Assembly (NCBI GenBank): GCA_902774845.1
Contig: CACYJU010000013.1
Coordinates: 1-61,812 of the forward strand
Direction of reading: 5' to 3'
DNA: 61,812 nucleotides
Source: an uncultured Bacteroidota bacterium
Lineage (GTDB): Bacteria > Bacteroidota > Bacteroidia > Bacteroidales > P3
The stretch's first letter is position 1; every line of letters starts with the position of its first letter. A program made the position numbers and the translations under genes. A model generated the notes under the pieces. The model was not told where the DNA came from. It saw only the letters and a program-made list of their open reading frames with translations, and made no database searches. Positions 26,308 to 36,700 of this stretch are shown one piece after another.

Positions 26308-27231
26308 TCATTTCGAAAGGGTTGGAGCTTCCAATCCCTTGCCGTATTTCTGCTCTCCTTTGACAATCCGTACCTCATCGTAGAGGTTTGCCTCGATAAA
26401 AGCGTCAAGTATTTTTCTTCCCCCTTCCACTATCACCGACTGCAATCCCTCTCGGGCCATATCTCTCACCGCCTCCTCCACATCGCGGCTCCTCAGATGG
26501 AGCCATCCTTCGGGCACATCATCCAAGCGGCCTCTTCTGTCCAGCACCACAGGCCTCGGGTTGTTCCCACCCCATAGGCGCGCCGTCAGTTTCGGCCGAT
26601 CGTCGATATAGGTCTGCGAGCCCACGAGTATTGCAGCCTCCTCCGTACGCCACTTGTGCGACAGTCGCGTCTGTTCAGGGGTGCTTATCCAATAGGGTTT
26701 GTAGTCGGGCGCCATATACCCGTCGGCCGACTCTGCCCACTTAAGTATCACATAAGGCCTCCCATTCTCCATGAAGGTGAAAAACCTGCGGTTCAGGTAA
26801 CGCCCTTCCTCCTCGAGCACATGCCTCACCACCTCGATGCCCGCCGCAGCCAATTTGGCGAACCCCCGCCCCGCAACCTGGGGATTGGGGTCATCGTTGC
26901 AGCACACTACCTTCGCAACCCCTTTCTGTACAATCAGATCCGCACACGGAGGTGTCTTGCCATAGTGGCTGCAAGGTTCCAAATTCACGTAAAGCGTGGA
27001 GCCTCGTGCTGTCTCATCGTCGATGCGCAGCAAAGCGTTCCTCTCTGCATGGTTCTCCCCATACTTTTGATGGAAACCCTCGCTGACGACAGCTCCATCC
27101 TTCACCACAACACAACCCACCAGCGGGTTAGGCCTCACTCGTCCCAATCCGTTGGCAGCCAGCTGCAGGCAGCGCCGCATGAAAACTTCGTCAAGATTCG
27201 TCGGAGGGTAGTATGAGGGAGCTGTCCACAT
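26308..27231 (-). CDS. ribD: riboflavin biosynthesis bifunctional deaminase/reductase RibD
   Basis: This 307-residue enzyme carries out two early steps of riboflavin synthesis. The N-terminal deaminase has the zinc site (ENHAERNAL, then EPCSHYGKTPPCADL). The C-terminal reductase has PYVILKWAESADGYMA and SVIVEGGRKILDAF. At 307 residues it is shorter than usual (E. coli has 367), and the C terminus ends soon after YGKGLEAP. The ATG at 27231 lies inside the end of rmuC, a 41-bp overlap; the next Met (MRRCLQLAANG) would still keep the deaminase motifs. No other rib gene is nearby. Confidence 0.93.
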   Translation of the reverse strand: MWTAPSYYPPTNLDEVFMRRCLQLAANGLGRVRPNPLVGCVVVKDGAVVSEGFHQKYGENHAERNALLRIDDETARGSTLYVNLEPCSHYGKTPPCADLIVQKGVAKVVCCNDDPNPQVAGRGFAKLAAAGIEVVRHVLEEEGRYLNRRFFTFMENGRPYVILKWAESADGYMAPDYKPYWISTPEQTRLSHKWRTEEAAILVGSQTYIDDRPKLTARLWGGNNPRPVVLDRRGRLDDVPEGWLHLRSRDVEEAVRDMAREGLQSVIVEGGRKILDAFIEANLYDEVRIVKGEQKYGKGLEAPTLSK

Positions 27232-28744
27232 AGTCGTTGGGAATGATAGAGGTGCCTTTCTTGCCCTTGCTGACCTTCATGTTGTCGATGCCGAGTGCAA
27301 GTATTTGACTGGCTGTGGTGCCAATACTGCGACCACCGGGCAGGAGCTTCTTCCGGCTGCTGTCGAAAGAGTCAAGTGCCAGCCTTATGTTGCGTCCTAC
27401 GTTGTCGTATTCACTAAGGAAATTCCCGGTACGCTCTATCATCTCCTGCGCCAGCTCGTAGATGCGTCTATGGTTTTGCTCTTGGTCAATATGTGTCCAG
27501 GTGATGCGGATGATGCGCAACGCGGCATAGAGGGTCTGCTCGTCGGCGATGAACACCTTCTTCTGCATGGCATCCTGCCAGAGCGACGGCTCTTCCTGCA
27601 TAGCGGCCCAAAGGGCCGGCACCTGCGGCACAAACATTATCACAAAGTCGAGGTGCGGATTGATCTGGTATTGTGTGTAGTTCTTTGCCGACAACTCCTC
27701 GACATGTTTTCTTAGGCTTCCTATATGCTCTTTGAGAAACTGTCGTCTGGTTATCTCGTCTTCGGCGTTGGCGTAGTTGATAAACGCTGTCATCGACACC
27801 TTCGAATCGATGATGACGTCGCGCTTATCGTCAAGATGCAGCAACACATCGGGAATCATACGGTTGCCGTCCTCGCTTACTATGGTGCGGCCGTCAGCAT
27901 CCTTCATCGTGTACTGAGTCTCGAAGTCTTTCCCCTCGGTTAATCCCTGTTTTTTCAACAGGTTGCTGAGCACCACCTCGCCCCACACTCCCTGGGTCTT
28001 ACTCTCATGCTTGAAGGCGCGCGTCAGCTCCTCTGCACTCTTCTGCGCATCGATGCTCTGGCGTATCATGTGTTCCATGTTAGCCTTGATTTCGGCGCTC
28101 ATCGAAGTCTGCACTGAGGAGTTCTTGGCCATCTCCTCTTTCATCTTGTCGATGGTCTCCTTAAGTGGTTTGACGATGCTGTCTATATTCTTTGTGCTGG
28201 ATGTCGAGAACTCCTCTTGCCGCTGTTTGAGCATAGTGTTGGTGGTGTTCTCCACCTGCTCCTTGAGGGCTTTGATGGTCTCGGAAAAGCGGCTTTCGAG
28301 AGCTTTGGTGTCGTTATTGTGACGCAGCTCTTGTTCGTCAATGAGTTTCTGGTAACTCTGCTTGGTCTCCTCCATCACCTGGTTGTGACGGTTCTTCACC
28401 TCTTCCTTGTAGTCGGCCAGCCGTTTGTCGTATTCGGCTTTCGAGTCAGCCAGCATTTTGGCGGCCTCATCTTTCGCATCGTGCAGCATCTGGGAGGCTC
28501 CGTCCTTTGCATCCTGCAACGTTTTGGCGGCTTCGTCCTTGACGACCTGCAGGTTGCGAGCCGATTCCTCCTTCTGGCTCTCCAGCTGGCGCTGGTGTTC
28601 CTGCTTCGTGTCTGACAGCTGACGATTAAGCATATCCAGCTCCGCCTTCATCCTGCCATTTCCCCTACCGGCAAAAAGCAATCCAGCCAGAAGGCCCGCC
28701 GCAAGCGAAACTATCGCTATCAATATGATCCAGCCTGTCGTCAT
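27191..28744 (-). CDS. rmuC: DNA recombination protein RmuC
   Basis: This 517-residue protein has an N-terminal membrane anchor (WIILIAIVSLAAGLLAGLLF), about 200 residues of coiled coil with repeated KDEAAKTLQDAKD-like units, and the RmuC nuclease-like domain (KTQGVWGEVVLSNLL, then IPDVLLHLDDKRDVIIDSKV, then IMFVPQVPALWAA). RmuC limits inversions at short repeats in E. coli. It follows asnS by 12 bp and overlaps ribD, so all three are probably co-transcribed. Confidence 0.95.
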   Translation of the reverse strand: MTTGWIILIAIVSLAAGLLAGLLFAGRGNGRMKAELDMLNRQLSDTKQEHQRQLESQKEESARNLQVVKDEAAKTLQDAKDGASQMLHDAKDEAAKMLADSKAEYDKRLADYKEEVKNRHNQVMEETKQSYQKLIDEQELRHNNDTKALESRFSETIKALKEQVENTTNTMLKQRQEEFSTSSTKNIDSIVKPLKETIDKMKEEMAKNSSVQTSMSAEIKANMEHMIRQSIDAQKSAEELTRAFKHESKTQGVWGEVVLSNLLKKQGLTEGKDFETQYTMKDADGRTIVSEDGNRMIPDVLLHLDDKRDVIIDSKVSMTAFINYANAEDEITRRQFLKEHIGSLRKHVEELSAKNYTQYQINPHLDFVIMFVPQVPALWAAMQEEPSLWQDAMQKKVFIADEQTLYAALRIIRITWTHIDQEQNHRRIYELAQEMIERTGNFLSEYDNVGRNIRLALDSFDSSRKKLLPGGRSIGTTASQILALGIDNMKVSKGKKGTSIIPNDYVDSSLILPSDES

Positions 28745-28756
28745 GATTAACGATGC

Positions 28757-30160
28757 TTAGAACTCGGCTGTCTTCGGTGTTCTCGGGAACGGGATCACGT
28801 CACGTATGTTGGCCATACCTGTGACGAAAAGCATCAAACGCTCAAATCCAAGACCGAAACCTGCATGTGGGCACGATCCATAGCGGCGGGTGTCGAGATA
28901 CCACCACATATCCTTCATCGGGATGTTCAGCTCGTTGATGCGGTTCATCAGCTTGTCATAGCTCTCTTCTCTCACCGATCCTCCGATGATCTCGCCAATC
29001 TGCGGGAAGAGAACGTCGGTACCCTGTACCGTCTTGCCGTCGTCGTTCTGCTTCATGTAGAAAGCTTTTATCTCTTTCGGGTAGTCGATCATGATCACCG
29101 GCTTCTTGAAGTGTTTCTCCACAAGATAGCGCTCATGCTCGCTTGCCAGATCCACTCCCCAGCTCACCGGGAACTCGAACTTCACCCCATTCTTTGCCGC
29201 TTCCTCCAGTATCTTGATACCCTCTGTGTAAGGCAGGCGTACGAAGTCGGTGTCGATGACCCCCTTCAGGCGCTCAATCAGACCTGGGTCTATCATCTTG
29301 TTCAAGAACTCAAGGTCGTCCATACAATGGTCGAGTGCCCATTTCACCAGATACTTGATAAACTCTTCCTCCAGCTCGGTAAGGCTGTCGAGGTCATAGA
29401 AAGCCATCTCAGGCTCAATCATCCAGAACTCGGCAAGGTGACGCGGGGTGTTGCTGTTCTCGGCCCTGAAGGTGGGGCCGAAGGTGTATATCTTGCCCAG
29501 CGAGGTGGCACCCAGCTCGCCCTCGAGCTGACCACTTACCGTAAGGGCTGTGAACTTACCGAAGAAATCCTGCTCCCAGTCGATGGTGCCGTCTTCCTTG
29601 CGCGGCGGGTTCTCGGGGTCGAGCGTGCTCACATGGAACATCTCGCCGGCACCCTCGCAGTCGGATGCCGTAATGAGCGGAGTGTGGAAGTAGAAGAACC
29701 CCCTCTCGTGGAAGAAGGTGTGTATAGCCATAGCCATATTGTGACGCAGACGCATCACTGCTCCGAAGGTGTTAGTCCTCAGGCGCAAATGCCCTATCTC
29801 ACGCAGGAACTCCATCGAGTGGCCTTTCTTCTGCAACGGGTAGGTGTTGGGGTCGGCTTCGCCGTATACCACTATCTTCTCGGCTTGCAGCTCCACCGCC
29901 TGACCGCTTCCCTGGCTCTCCACCAGCTTGCCTTCGACTCCTATGCAGGCTCCCGTGGTGATGCGCTTCAGCTCTTCCTCAAACTGGGTCGGGTCGGCCA
30001 CAACCTGTATGTTGTGAATTATCGAACCATCGTTGATGGCAATGAAGGCGACATTCTTGTTGCCTCTCTTCGTGCGGACCCATCCTTTGACACATATCGA
30101 AGTGCCCATCAGGGCGCTCACATCTTCCTTTAACAGGTATTTTATCTCGTAACGTTTCAT
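28757..30160 (-). CDS. asnS: asparagine--tRNA ligase
   Basis: This 467-residue class II synthetase charges tRNA-Asn. An N-terminal OB-fold anticodon-binding domain ([20 protein letters not shown]) is followed by the catalytic core: motif 2 [20 protein letters not shown] and motif 3 [14 protein letters not shown]. The length and end ([13 protein letters not shown]) match bacterial AsnRS exactly. It belongs to a same-strand run manC-asnS-rmuC-ribD. Confidence 0.97.
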   Translation of the reverse strand: MKRYEIKYLLKEDVSALMGTSICVKGWVRTKRGNKNVAFIAINDGSIIHNIQVVADPTQFEEELKRITTGACIGVEGKLVESQGSGQAVELQAEKIVVYGEADPNTYPLQKKGHSMEFLREIGHLRLRTNTFGAVMRLRHNMAMAIHTFFHERGFFYFHTPLITASDCEGAGEMFHVSTLDPENPPRKEDGTIDWEQDFFGKFTALTVSGQLEGELGATSLGKIYTFGPTFRAENSNTPRHLAEFWMIEPEMAFYDLDSLTELEEEFIKYLVKWALDHCMDDLEFLNKMIDPGLIERLKGVIDTDFVRLPYTEGIKILEEAAKNGVKFEFPVSWGVDLASEHERYLVEKHFKKPVIMIDYPKEIKAFYMKQNDDGKTVQGTDVLFPQIGEIIGGSVREESYDKLMNRINELNIPMKDMWWYLDTRRYGSCPHAGFGLGFERLMLFVTGMANIRDVIPFPRTPKTAEF

Positions 30161-30225
30161 TGTTGTTGTATTTTAAGTACGGTGTTTAACGTGATTCTGG
30201 CTTAATTATTGTGTTTTTTGGTGTG

Positions 30226-31335
30226 TTATTCTTTCCCTGATTTTATACGGTCGAACGCCACATCGGAGCGGAATTTGAGTATCCTCTCCTCCTGGTCTCT
30301 ACGGCACACCATAAGTGTCTTCTCGTCTGCCGCCACGATATAGCCGTCCAAGCCTTGCACCACCACCGTGTGGTTGGTGTCGGGCATGTGGATGATGCTA
30401 TTCTTGACATCGTAGGTGAAGACGTTTCCCCCCAGTATGACGTTGTTGTCAGAGTTCTTCGAGCATGTGTCGTAAAGCGAATCCCACGTCTCCACGTCGC
30501 TCCAACCAAACGACGCTTCCATCACGTGGACATTCTCAGCTTTCTCCAGGATACCGAAATCGGTAGATATCGACTCACACACCGAGTAGGCTTTCTCTAT
30601 GCTCTCATCCGATGAGCTTGCACCCAATCCTCGCTGACCTGTGTCGCCGTTTCCGAAGAAGAGGTTCGCTACGCTCGGAAGATACGACCTGTAGGCCGTC
30701 TGCAATATGTCGAGCCTCCAGATGAGGATACCTGTGTTCCACATAAACTCGCCACTCATGATGAACTTGCGGGCCATCTCTATGGGAGGTTTCTCGGTGA
30801 ACGTGACCACCTTGTGCATATTGTGCGAGTCGGGTAACGACGGCTCCTCGCCATACTGTATGTAGCCGTATTTCGAATTGGGGTTGGTCGGCTGCACGCC
30901 TACGGTGATGATCCAGTCGTTCTTTTCGGCCAACTCCACAGCTTGGTTCATATTGTCTACATACTTGTCTATACCGAAGATAGCATGATCCGACGGGGTG
31001 ATGATGATGTTTGCCGTCTTGCAGCGTTCGGCTATCACCGATGCCGCGTATGCGATGCAGGGAGCTGTACCGCGCCTTATCGGCTCGCCCAACACCTGGT
31101 AGTCTTCCAAGCCGCCTATCTGCCGCCTCACCTCGTCACAGTCGCCTTTCGACGTGACGATGATGATATTCTCTCGCGGACAGAGTCGCTCCATACGATG
31201 AAACGTGGTTTGGAGCATCGATTCGCCCGTTCCCATGATGTCGATAAACTGCTTGGGGCGCTCTGCTGAGGCGATGGGCCAAAAGCGGATTCCTGTTCCG
31301 CCGGCCATGATAATGCAGTAGTTGTTGGTTTTCAT
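30226..31335 (-). CDS. manC: mannose-1-phosphate guanylyltransferase
   Basis: This 369-residue nucleotidyltransferase makes GDP-mannose for glycans. The N-terminal signature is present in a slightly unusual form, [20 protein letters not shown], where GTGIRFWP replaces the common [18 protein letters not shown] and WNTGILIW follow. It lacks the isomerase domain of bifunctional enzymes. Its ATG overlaps the thyA stop as ATGA, so the two are translationally coupled. The symbol is by family; paralogues with other sugars exist. Confidence 0.88.
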   Translation of the reverse strand: MKTNNYCIIMAGGTGIRFWPIASAERPKQFIDIMGTGESMLQTTFHRMERLCPRENIIIVTSKGDCDEVRRQIGGLEDYQVLGEPIRRGTAPCIAYAASVIAERCKTANIIITPSDHAIFGIDKYVDNMNQAVELAEKNDWIITVGVQPTNPNSKYGYIQYGEEPSLPDSHNMHKVVTFTEKPPIEMARKFIMSGEFMWNTGILIWRLDILQTAYRSYLPSVANLFFGNGDTGQRGLGASSSDESIEKAYSVCESISTDFGILEKAENVHVMEASFGWSDVETWDSLYDTCSKNSDNNVILGGNVFTYDVKNSIIHMPDTNHTVVVQGLDGYIVAADEKTLMVCRRDQEERILKFRSDVAFDRIKSGKE

Positions 31336-32126
31336 ACGCTGACTTCGCCTTTTATATGTGGATGTGGGTTATAGTTTTCCAGAGTGAAATCTTCATACAC
31401 GAAATCCAGAATATTCTTGCGTTCCGGATTTATCTTCATCGTAGGCAACGGCCGCGGATCTCTTGTGAGCTGCAGACGACATTGCTCCACATGGTTTAGA
31501 TAGATATGTGCATCGCCCAGCGTGTGTACGAAGTCGCCTGGCTTCAATCCACACACCTGCGCTATCATCATCGTCAGCAGAGCATAGCTGGCTATGTTGA
31601 ACGGCACCCCGAGGAAGATGTCTGCCGAGCGCTGGTAAAGCTGGCAGCTGAGCTTACCTGCTGCCACATAGAACTGGAAGATGATATGGCACGGAGGGAG
31701 CGCCATCTTGTCAAGTTCGCCCACGTTCCATGCCGACACAAGCAGCCGTCGTGAGTCGGGGTTGCTCTTTATCTGCTCTATCAGGTTGGCTATCTGATCC
31801 ACCACCTGACCGTCGGCACAACCCCAGCTGCGCCACTGCTTGCCGTATATCGGTCCGAGGTTCCCCTCGTCGTCGGCCCACTCGTCCCAGATGGTCACCT
31901 TGTTGTCGTGAAGATACTGCACGTTGGTGTCCCCTTTGAGGAACCACAGCAACTCATGTATGATGGAGCGCAGATGCAGCTTCTTCGTGGTAAGCAGAGG
32001 GAACCCCTCCTCCAACGGGAAACGCATCTGATAGCCGAACACACTTATAGTTCCCGTGCCGGTACGGTCGTGTTTCTCCGTACCGTTGGTCAGCACATGG
32101 TCAAGCAGGTCAAGATATTGTTTCAT
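31332..32126 (-). CDS. thyA: thymidylate synthase
   Basis: This 264-residue enzyme methylates dUMP to dTMP using methylene-tetrahydrofolate. The length equals that of E. coli ThyA, and the catalytic cysteine falls at 146 in [10 protein letters not shown]. Other signatures are [32 protein letters not shown] and [12 protein letters not shown]. In many Bacteroidetes folA follows thyA; here manC does, with an ATGA overlap. Confidence 0.98.
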   Translation of the reverse strand: MKQYLDLLDHVLTNGTEKHDRTGTGTISVFGYQMRFPLEEGFPLLTTKKLHLRSIIHELLWFLKGDTNVQYLHDNKVTIWDEWADDEGNLGPIYGKQWRSWGCADGQVVDQIANLIEQIKSNPDSRRLLVSAWNVGELDKMALPPCHIIFQFYVAAGKLSCQLYQRSADIFLGVPFNIASYALLTMMIAQVCGLKPGDFVHTLGDAHIYLNHVEQCRLQLTRDPRPLPTMKINPERKNILDFVYEDFTLENYNPHPHIKGEVSV

Positions 32127-32163
32127 TTCGTATACTGTTCATAATATATAACGTACTGAATTA

Positions 32164-33684
32164 TTATTTATTGCAATCTGTAGGTCTCCGTCTGAGAATC
32201 ATTTTGTCGATGATGTCGTTGATGTTCTGCGATATCTTCATCTTGTATATCGCCACCACGAGCAGCGTGGCTATCAAGCCGGTCTTCAACGCTGCATCTA
32301 TCAGTATCCACACGAGGCTCTCCCCCATCATCGGCGTCACCACCGTTCTCCATAGCAGGTCTAATGCAACACCTATTCCGATCACAGCCAACACCTTCAA
32401 CTCTGCCAGAGAGAACACCGAAACACCCAACCTCACCCTGTTGTATATCAGAAGTCCTGAATAATAAGCCACGTAAGAAAAGACCGCAGCGGCGGCGGCT
32501 CCGTTGATGCTCCACACCCCCACCAGCCAGTAGTTCAACAGCACCATCCCGAACGAAAGCACCAGCACAAACAGCAAACCCATCCTGAAGCGTTTCGAGT
32601 AGTTCAGGACGTCCACGCTGATACCCAACGTGCTGTTCACCACCTTCGCCAATCCCAAGATCAGCACCACCCACCTGCCCCCTTTATACTCCTCACCGTT
32701 GGGGATAACCGCAAAGAGGGCATCGAGGTTTATCCATATCAGCAGCAATATCGTGGTGCTCACCAGAAGCTGGTGCAGCGACACCTTCTTGGCTATGTTC
32801 GTCACCTCTCTCCAGTCTTCCTCTTTCGCAGCCGTAGCCACTATCGGTCGCGCTATGGCACCGAGCGAGCGGTAGGGCACCTCCACCACGTTAGCTATAA
32901 AGAATGCTATGGTGTACACACCCGTCAGCGCCAACCCCTGTTTCGCTCCTATAAAAAGACTTCCCACAAGCTGCGAGCTTCCAGCCAGCACTATGATGGT
33001 CATAAAGAGCGAATAGCGTATAAAATCAACCAGCAGGCGCTTGTCCAACGTCTTCAGCTCTATCCTGAACGATATCTTCTTCAACCCTATGAGATAGCAT
33101 AGGTTCAGCACCATCGCCACCGCGTAAGAAAGCGTGAACAGCAGCACAAACACATCAAAGCTAATCACCCTATAGCCATAAAGCAGGTAGCAGACGAGCG
33201 TCATGAGCCTTATGCCCACCTCTCTCACCAGTCGCGGCACCGTTATCCTCATCAGCACGTTGGCGTTGGTCTCGAATACCGTCAGGTAGAGCATGAAAAA
33301 CATCAACGGCAACAGCAGATAGAAGTACTGCGTGATGAGTGGCGAGCGTTCGCTGTAGACCTCTATTATCTCGCCCCTGAAAAGGAGCAGCACACCAGTG
33401 ATCAACGCAAATCCCACAAAGGGAAGCAGCAGACTTAACCCGAACAGCCCTCGGTTGCCACGCCCGTCGTTGAAGTAGGGAAAGAATTTTATTAGCGACG
33501 AGTTCGACCCCAGCTGGGCGAAGGCGGCAAACAGCGTTGCTGCGTCTACCAACACCCTCGTCAGACCTATCTCCTCCTGCGTGAGACATTTGGTCAGCAC
33601 GAAGAACGTGGTAAAAAAGCCGATAGCCACACCAATATAGTTGGCTATCGACCCTTTTATGCTTTGCCGTGCTACTACGCCCAT
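32164..33684 (-). CDS. polysaccharide flippase (Wzx/MATE-like)
   Basis: This integral membrane protein of about 506 residues has roughly 12-14 hydrophobic segments, beginning ANYIGVAIGFFTTFFVLTKC. It resembles flippases of the polysaccharide-biosynthesis group that move lipid-linked sugars across the inner membrane. I use ATG 33684 (MGVVARQSIKGS); an upstream TTG at 33702 would add six residues. The neighbouring manC fits a glycan role. The substrate cannot be read from sequence. Confidence 0.85.
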   Translation of the reverse strand: MGVVARQSIKGSIANYIGVAIGFFTTFFVLTKCLTQEEIGLTRVLVDAATLFAAFAQLGSNSSLIKFFPYFNDGRGNRGLFGLSLLLPFVGFALITGVLLLFRGEIIEVYSERSPLITQYFYLLLPLMFFMLYLTVFETNANVLMRITVPRLVREVGIRLMTLVCYLLYGYRVISFDVFVLLFTLSYAVAMVLNLCYLIGLKKISFRIELKTLDKRLLVDFIRYSLFMTIIVLAGSSQLVGSLFIGAKQGLALTGVYTIAFFIANVVEVPYRSLGAIARPIVATAAKEEDWREVTNIAKKVSLHQLLVSTTILLLIWINLDALFAVIPNGEEYKGGRWVVLILGLAKVVNSTLGISVDVLNYSKRFRMGLLFVLVLSFGMVLLNYWLVGVWSINGAAAAAVFSYVAYYSGLLIYNRVRLGVSVFSLAELKVLAVIGIGVALDLLWRTVVTPMMGESLVWILIDAALKTGLIATLLVVAIYKMKISQNINDIIDKMILRRRPTDCNK

Positions 33685-33714
33685 GCAATTATTTTGATTC
33701 AACCATTAACTAAT

Positions 33715-33764
33715 TAGTGCATTCACAAATTCACGCATTCAAGCATTCAAGCAATCACACATTC
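33715..33764. repeat. short low-complexity repeat, CATTCAAG type
   Basis: TTCACGCATTCAAGCATTCA and similar words are repeated directly after the stop of the large exported protein. They are related to the direct repeat at 14926-14999 and to the tract near 117-155. Confidence 0.5.
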
Positions 33765-33770
33765 CTACTC

Positions 33771-36700
33771 CTACTCCTCCTCTTCCTCCGTTTCTTCCTC
33801 TTCCGTTTCCTCTTCGTCCTCTTCTTCCTCCTCGTCGTCGCTGAACGAGCCTCCGCTGACGTTCACGTTGCCGTCCGCACTGAATTTCAGCAGGTAGTTA
33901 GGCACCTCGTTGCGGGCGGTGCCGATCTTGTATGTGAAGCGCTCCGACTTCGATTCCACCGTACGTTTGTCGGCCGGTATCGACTTTATCTGGTCGGCCC
34001 ATACACCCACGCTGGTTTGTATGGTCATACGCTTCGCACCGCTGTCATAGCTGAAATAGTACCAGTGGTCGGCGGCTATCTGCAGGTATATCGTCAGCTT
34101 CGTCACACCACCGCGTGTCTGTAACTGCATCTTCACCCTCGTGGCGAGGTTCAGCTGCTGCTTGCCTATCGCGAGCAGCGAGGTCACACCGTCATAGTAG
34201 TAACCCAGCACCGGAGAGTACTGCCAATCTATATGTCCGAAGAGCAGCGTGTTCTCCATCGACTTGGGCATCTTGCCGAACTGTCCGGTGGTCACATAGT
34301 CAGAGTAGTATTCTGTGCCTTTCTCCTCACCCTCGTAGAAGACCAGCGCGCGGCGCAGCAGGTCGTTGTCGGTGTTGGCAGCCGAAAGCCGCAGGTCGTC
34401 TATGATCTGCTGAGTCATGGTGGTCACCACCTTGTCGTCGAGCGGGAAGCTGTATCCGAAGACGGTGTTCAAGGAGAAGTTGCTGCTGCTCGTGTTCACC
34501 ATAGCGTCGCCGTAGGCGAAGATGTGAGTCAACCCCTCCTTCATGTTGAAGTTCACCGGACCCTCGCCCGTCACCATACATTTCTCGGTGTTCAGCTTCA
34601 GATAGCGGTCCACCACCCCTTCCGGGTCTTCCTGCTTCTTCGCCGATGCGATCATGTAGGTCTTCGTCTTGTTGTCGTAGCTCAACTGTCCCCAGGCGTG
34701 CATCAGCTCGTTGTCGGCAGCCCTCTCTTTGGTGAGGAACGCCGGATACGGCATCATCGTCGAGCTCATCAGTATCGACGAGGAGATACGATCGCCCTTC
34801 CAATCGGTCGGGATCTCAGGCACATTCACACGGATGTCCTCGGGGTCGGTATAGTCAGAGTAGGCCAGCAGACCCACCTCGTGGTCGGTTTTGCACTTAT
34901 GCAGCAACCTCACGCCACCGTCGAAATGGTAGAACATCGAGTCGGCCTCCACCCTCACCTTGCCAGCGAAGCCGAAGGCGCTGCTCAGCGTGAAGTTGGC
35001 GCTGTCGCTTATGAAGCCGTTGCCCACCGACATGCCCTTGGCGTTGGGAGCCATATCGGTCAGGTATATCTTCTGCTTCTTCTTGTCCTCGTCCACATAG
35101 TCGATATATCCTTTCGCAGCATACTGCTTGCCGCTGGCGATTTGTATGTCAGAGTTGTACACCAGGTGGTACTTGTTCTCGCGAGAGGCGAGTATCTGCG
35201 ACTTCTTCAGGTGGTCTATGGCGCCGCCCTTCCTGATACGCAAGGTGTCGCCACCCGGCGCTATCGCCGCGTCGGCCACGTCGATACGGTAGATTCCGTC
35301 GAGCTTCATCTCGGCGAGGTCATACATGTAGTTTGCCTTGAGGGCGTTGAACTTCAAGCTGTCCTGCTTGCTGCCTGTGCTCACGAATGTGGCGCCAGGC
35401 ATCTCTTCCACCTCCACCCGCTCGGCGAGCGGCTTGCTCTCCATGCCTTGCGAGGTGGTGCTCTTGCTGTTCGAGAGCGCCAGGTTCTGCTTGTCTATCG
35501 CCCAAGTGAAACGGTCGACGTAGGCGGCATAGTTCATCACAGGCAACTCTGTACGCTCCAACGGCGCGTTCGAGGTGAACTCCGCCAGCCGCGTCTTGTA
35601 ATCCACATGCGACTTCATGTTCACCGCGTGGAAGGCTATGGCGTTGTGCTTTAACGACCGCAGGGTGAACTCCGTCACCTGCGAGTTCATATCCATCGGC
35701 TTCAGCTCAAAGAGGTTCGACGCCAGCGTGCCCTCTTTTATGGTCACCACACCGCCTCCGGTCGCACCTTTGGGTCTCAGCGTCACATGACCTGCCAGCA
35801 GCGCGTCGTCGTGATACATCTTGAACGGAGTGCCCTTCATGATCTGCGACACCCTCATCGAGTCGCCGTAGGGATACCAACGCTCGTTGGTCTTGCCGTT
35901 GCGAATGTCGGGGAATCCGGCTGCCTCGGTCACATAGAAGGTGTCGGTCACCGCCATCATCGAGTCGGGGTGGAACATGATGTTCTTCGACTTGGTCACC
36001 GAGGTGAGGTAGTCGAGCTGTCCGCGTCCGCGGAATCCTTTGTAGCTCAAGTCTATCGTGTTGTGGTATGTACCCTTGCCGCCATAAGCCGGCATACCCG
36101 TCTTGCCCGTCTTTATCACGAAGCCCAGCGAATAGTCGGGTTGCACCTTCAGCGGCTCCACTATCTCGGGGAAGATGCCAGCCGACGTGAGCGAGCCGTT
36201 CAGCACCAGGCTGTCGGTCTCAAAGTCCGAAAGGGCACGTATGGTGAACGGGCGCAAGGTGTAGTAGAACTTGTCGCGTTTATACACACCCTTCTCCACG
36301 AACGGACGGTCGTAATAGACGAAACTCTTCTCCTTGCTGTCGAAGATAGGATACTCCTTGTTTTTCGTCAATCCGTTGTGGTTGTCGGGCTTGTCTATCT
36401 GGATCTCGCCCACCAGCTTGTAGAGGGGAGTGTAGACGATATGCTCTTTCGCCGGGTCCTTGAAGTCGGTCACGAAGAAGTAGAGCGAGTCGATCTTGGG
36501 GAGGTCCAAACTGAATTTCTCGTAGAAGAAGGTGGCGTCGGTCACATACATCACAAAACGACCTATGTTCACCCTTCCCGAGAAGGTGATGTCACGGTTC
36601 TTGTGTACCGTCACGTCGCCCCTCGGCGAGATGGCCACCGCCTGGCTGTCGCTCACCACGAACTTCTCCACTCCGCGTATCTTCAGCTCGTTGTTGTTGA

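Noticed and set aside
28865..30133. A 422-codon plus-strand frame opposite asnS
   Set aside because: It is antisense to a complete, unmistakable asparaginyl-tRNA synthetase.
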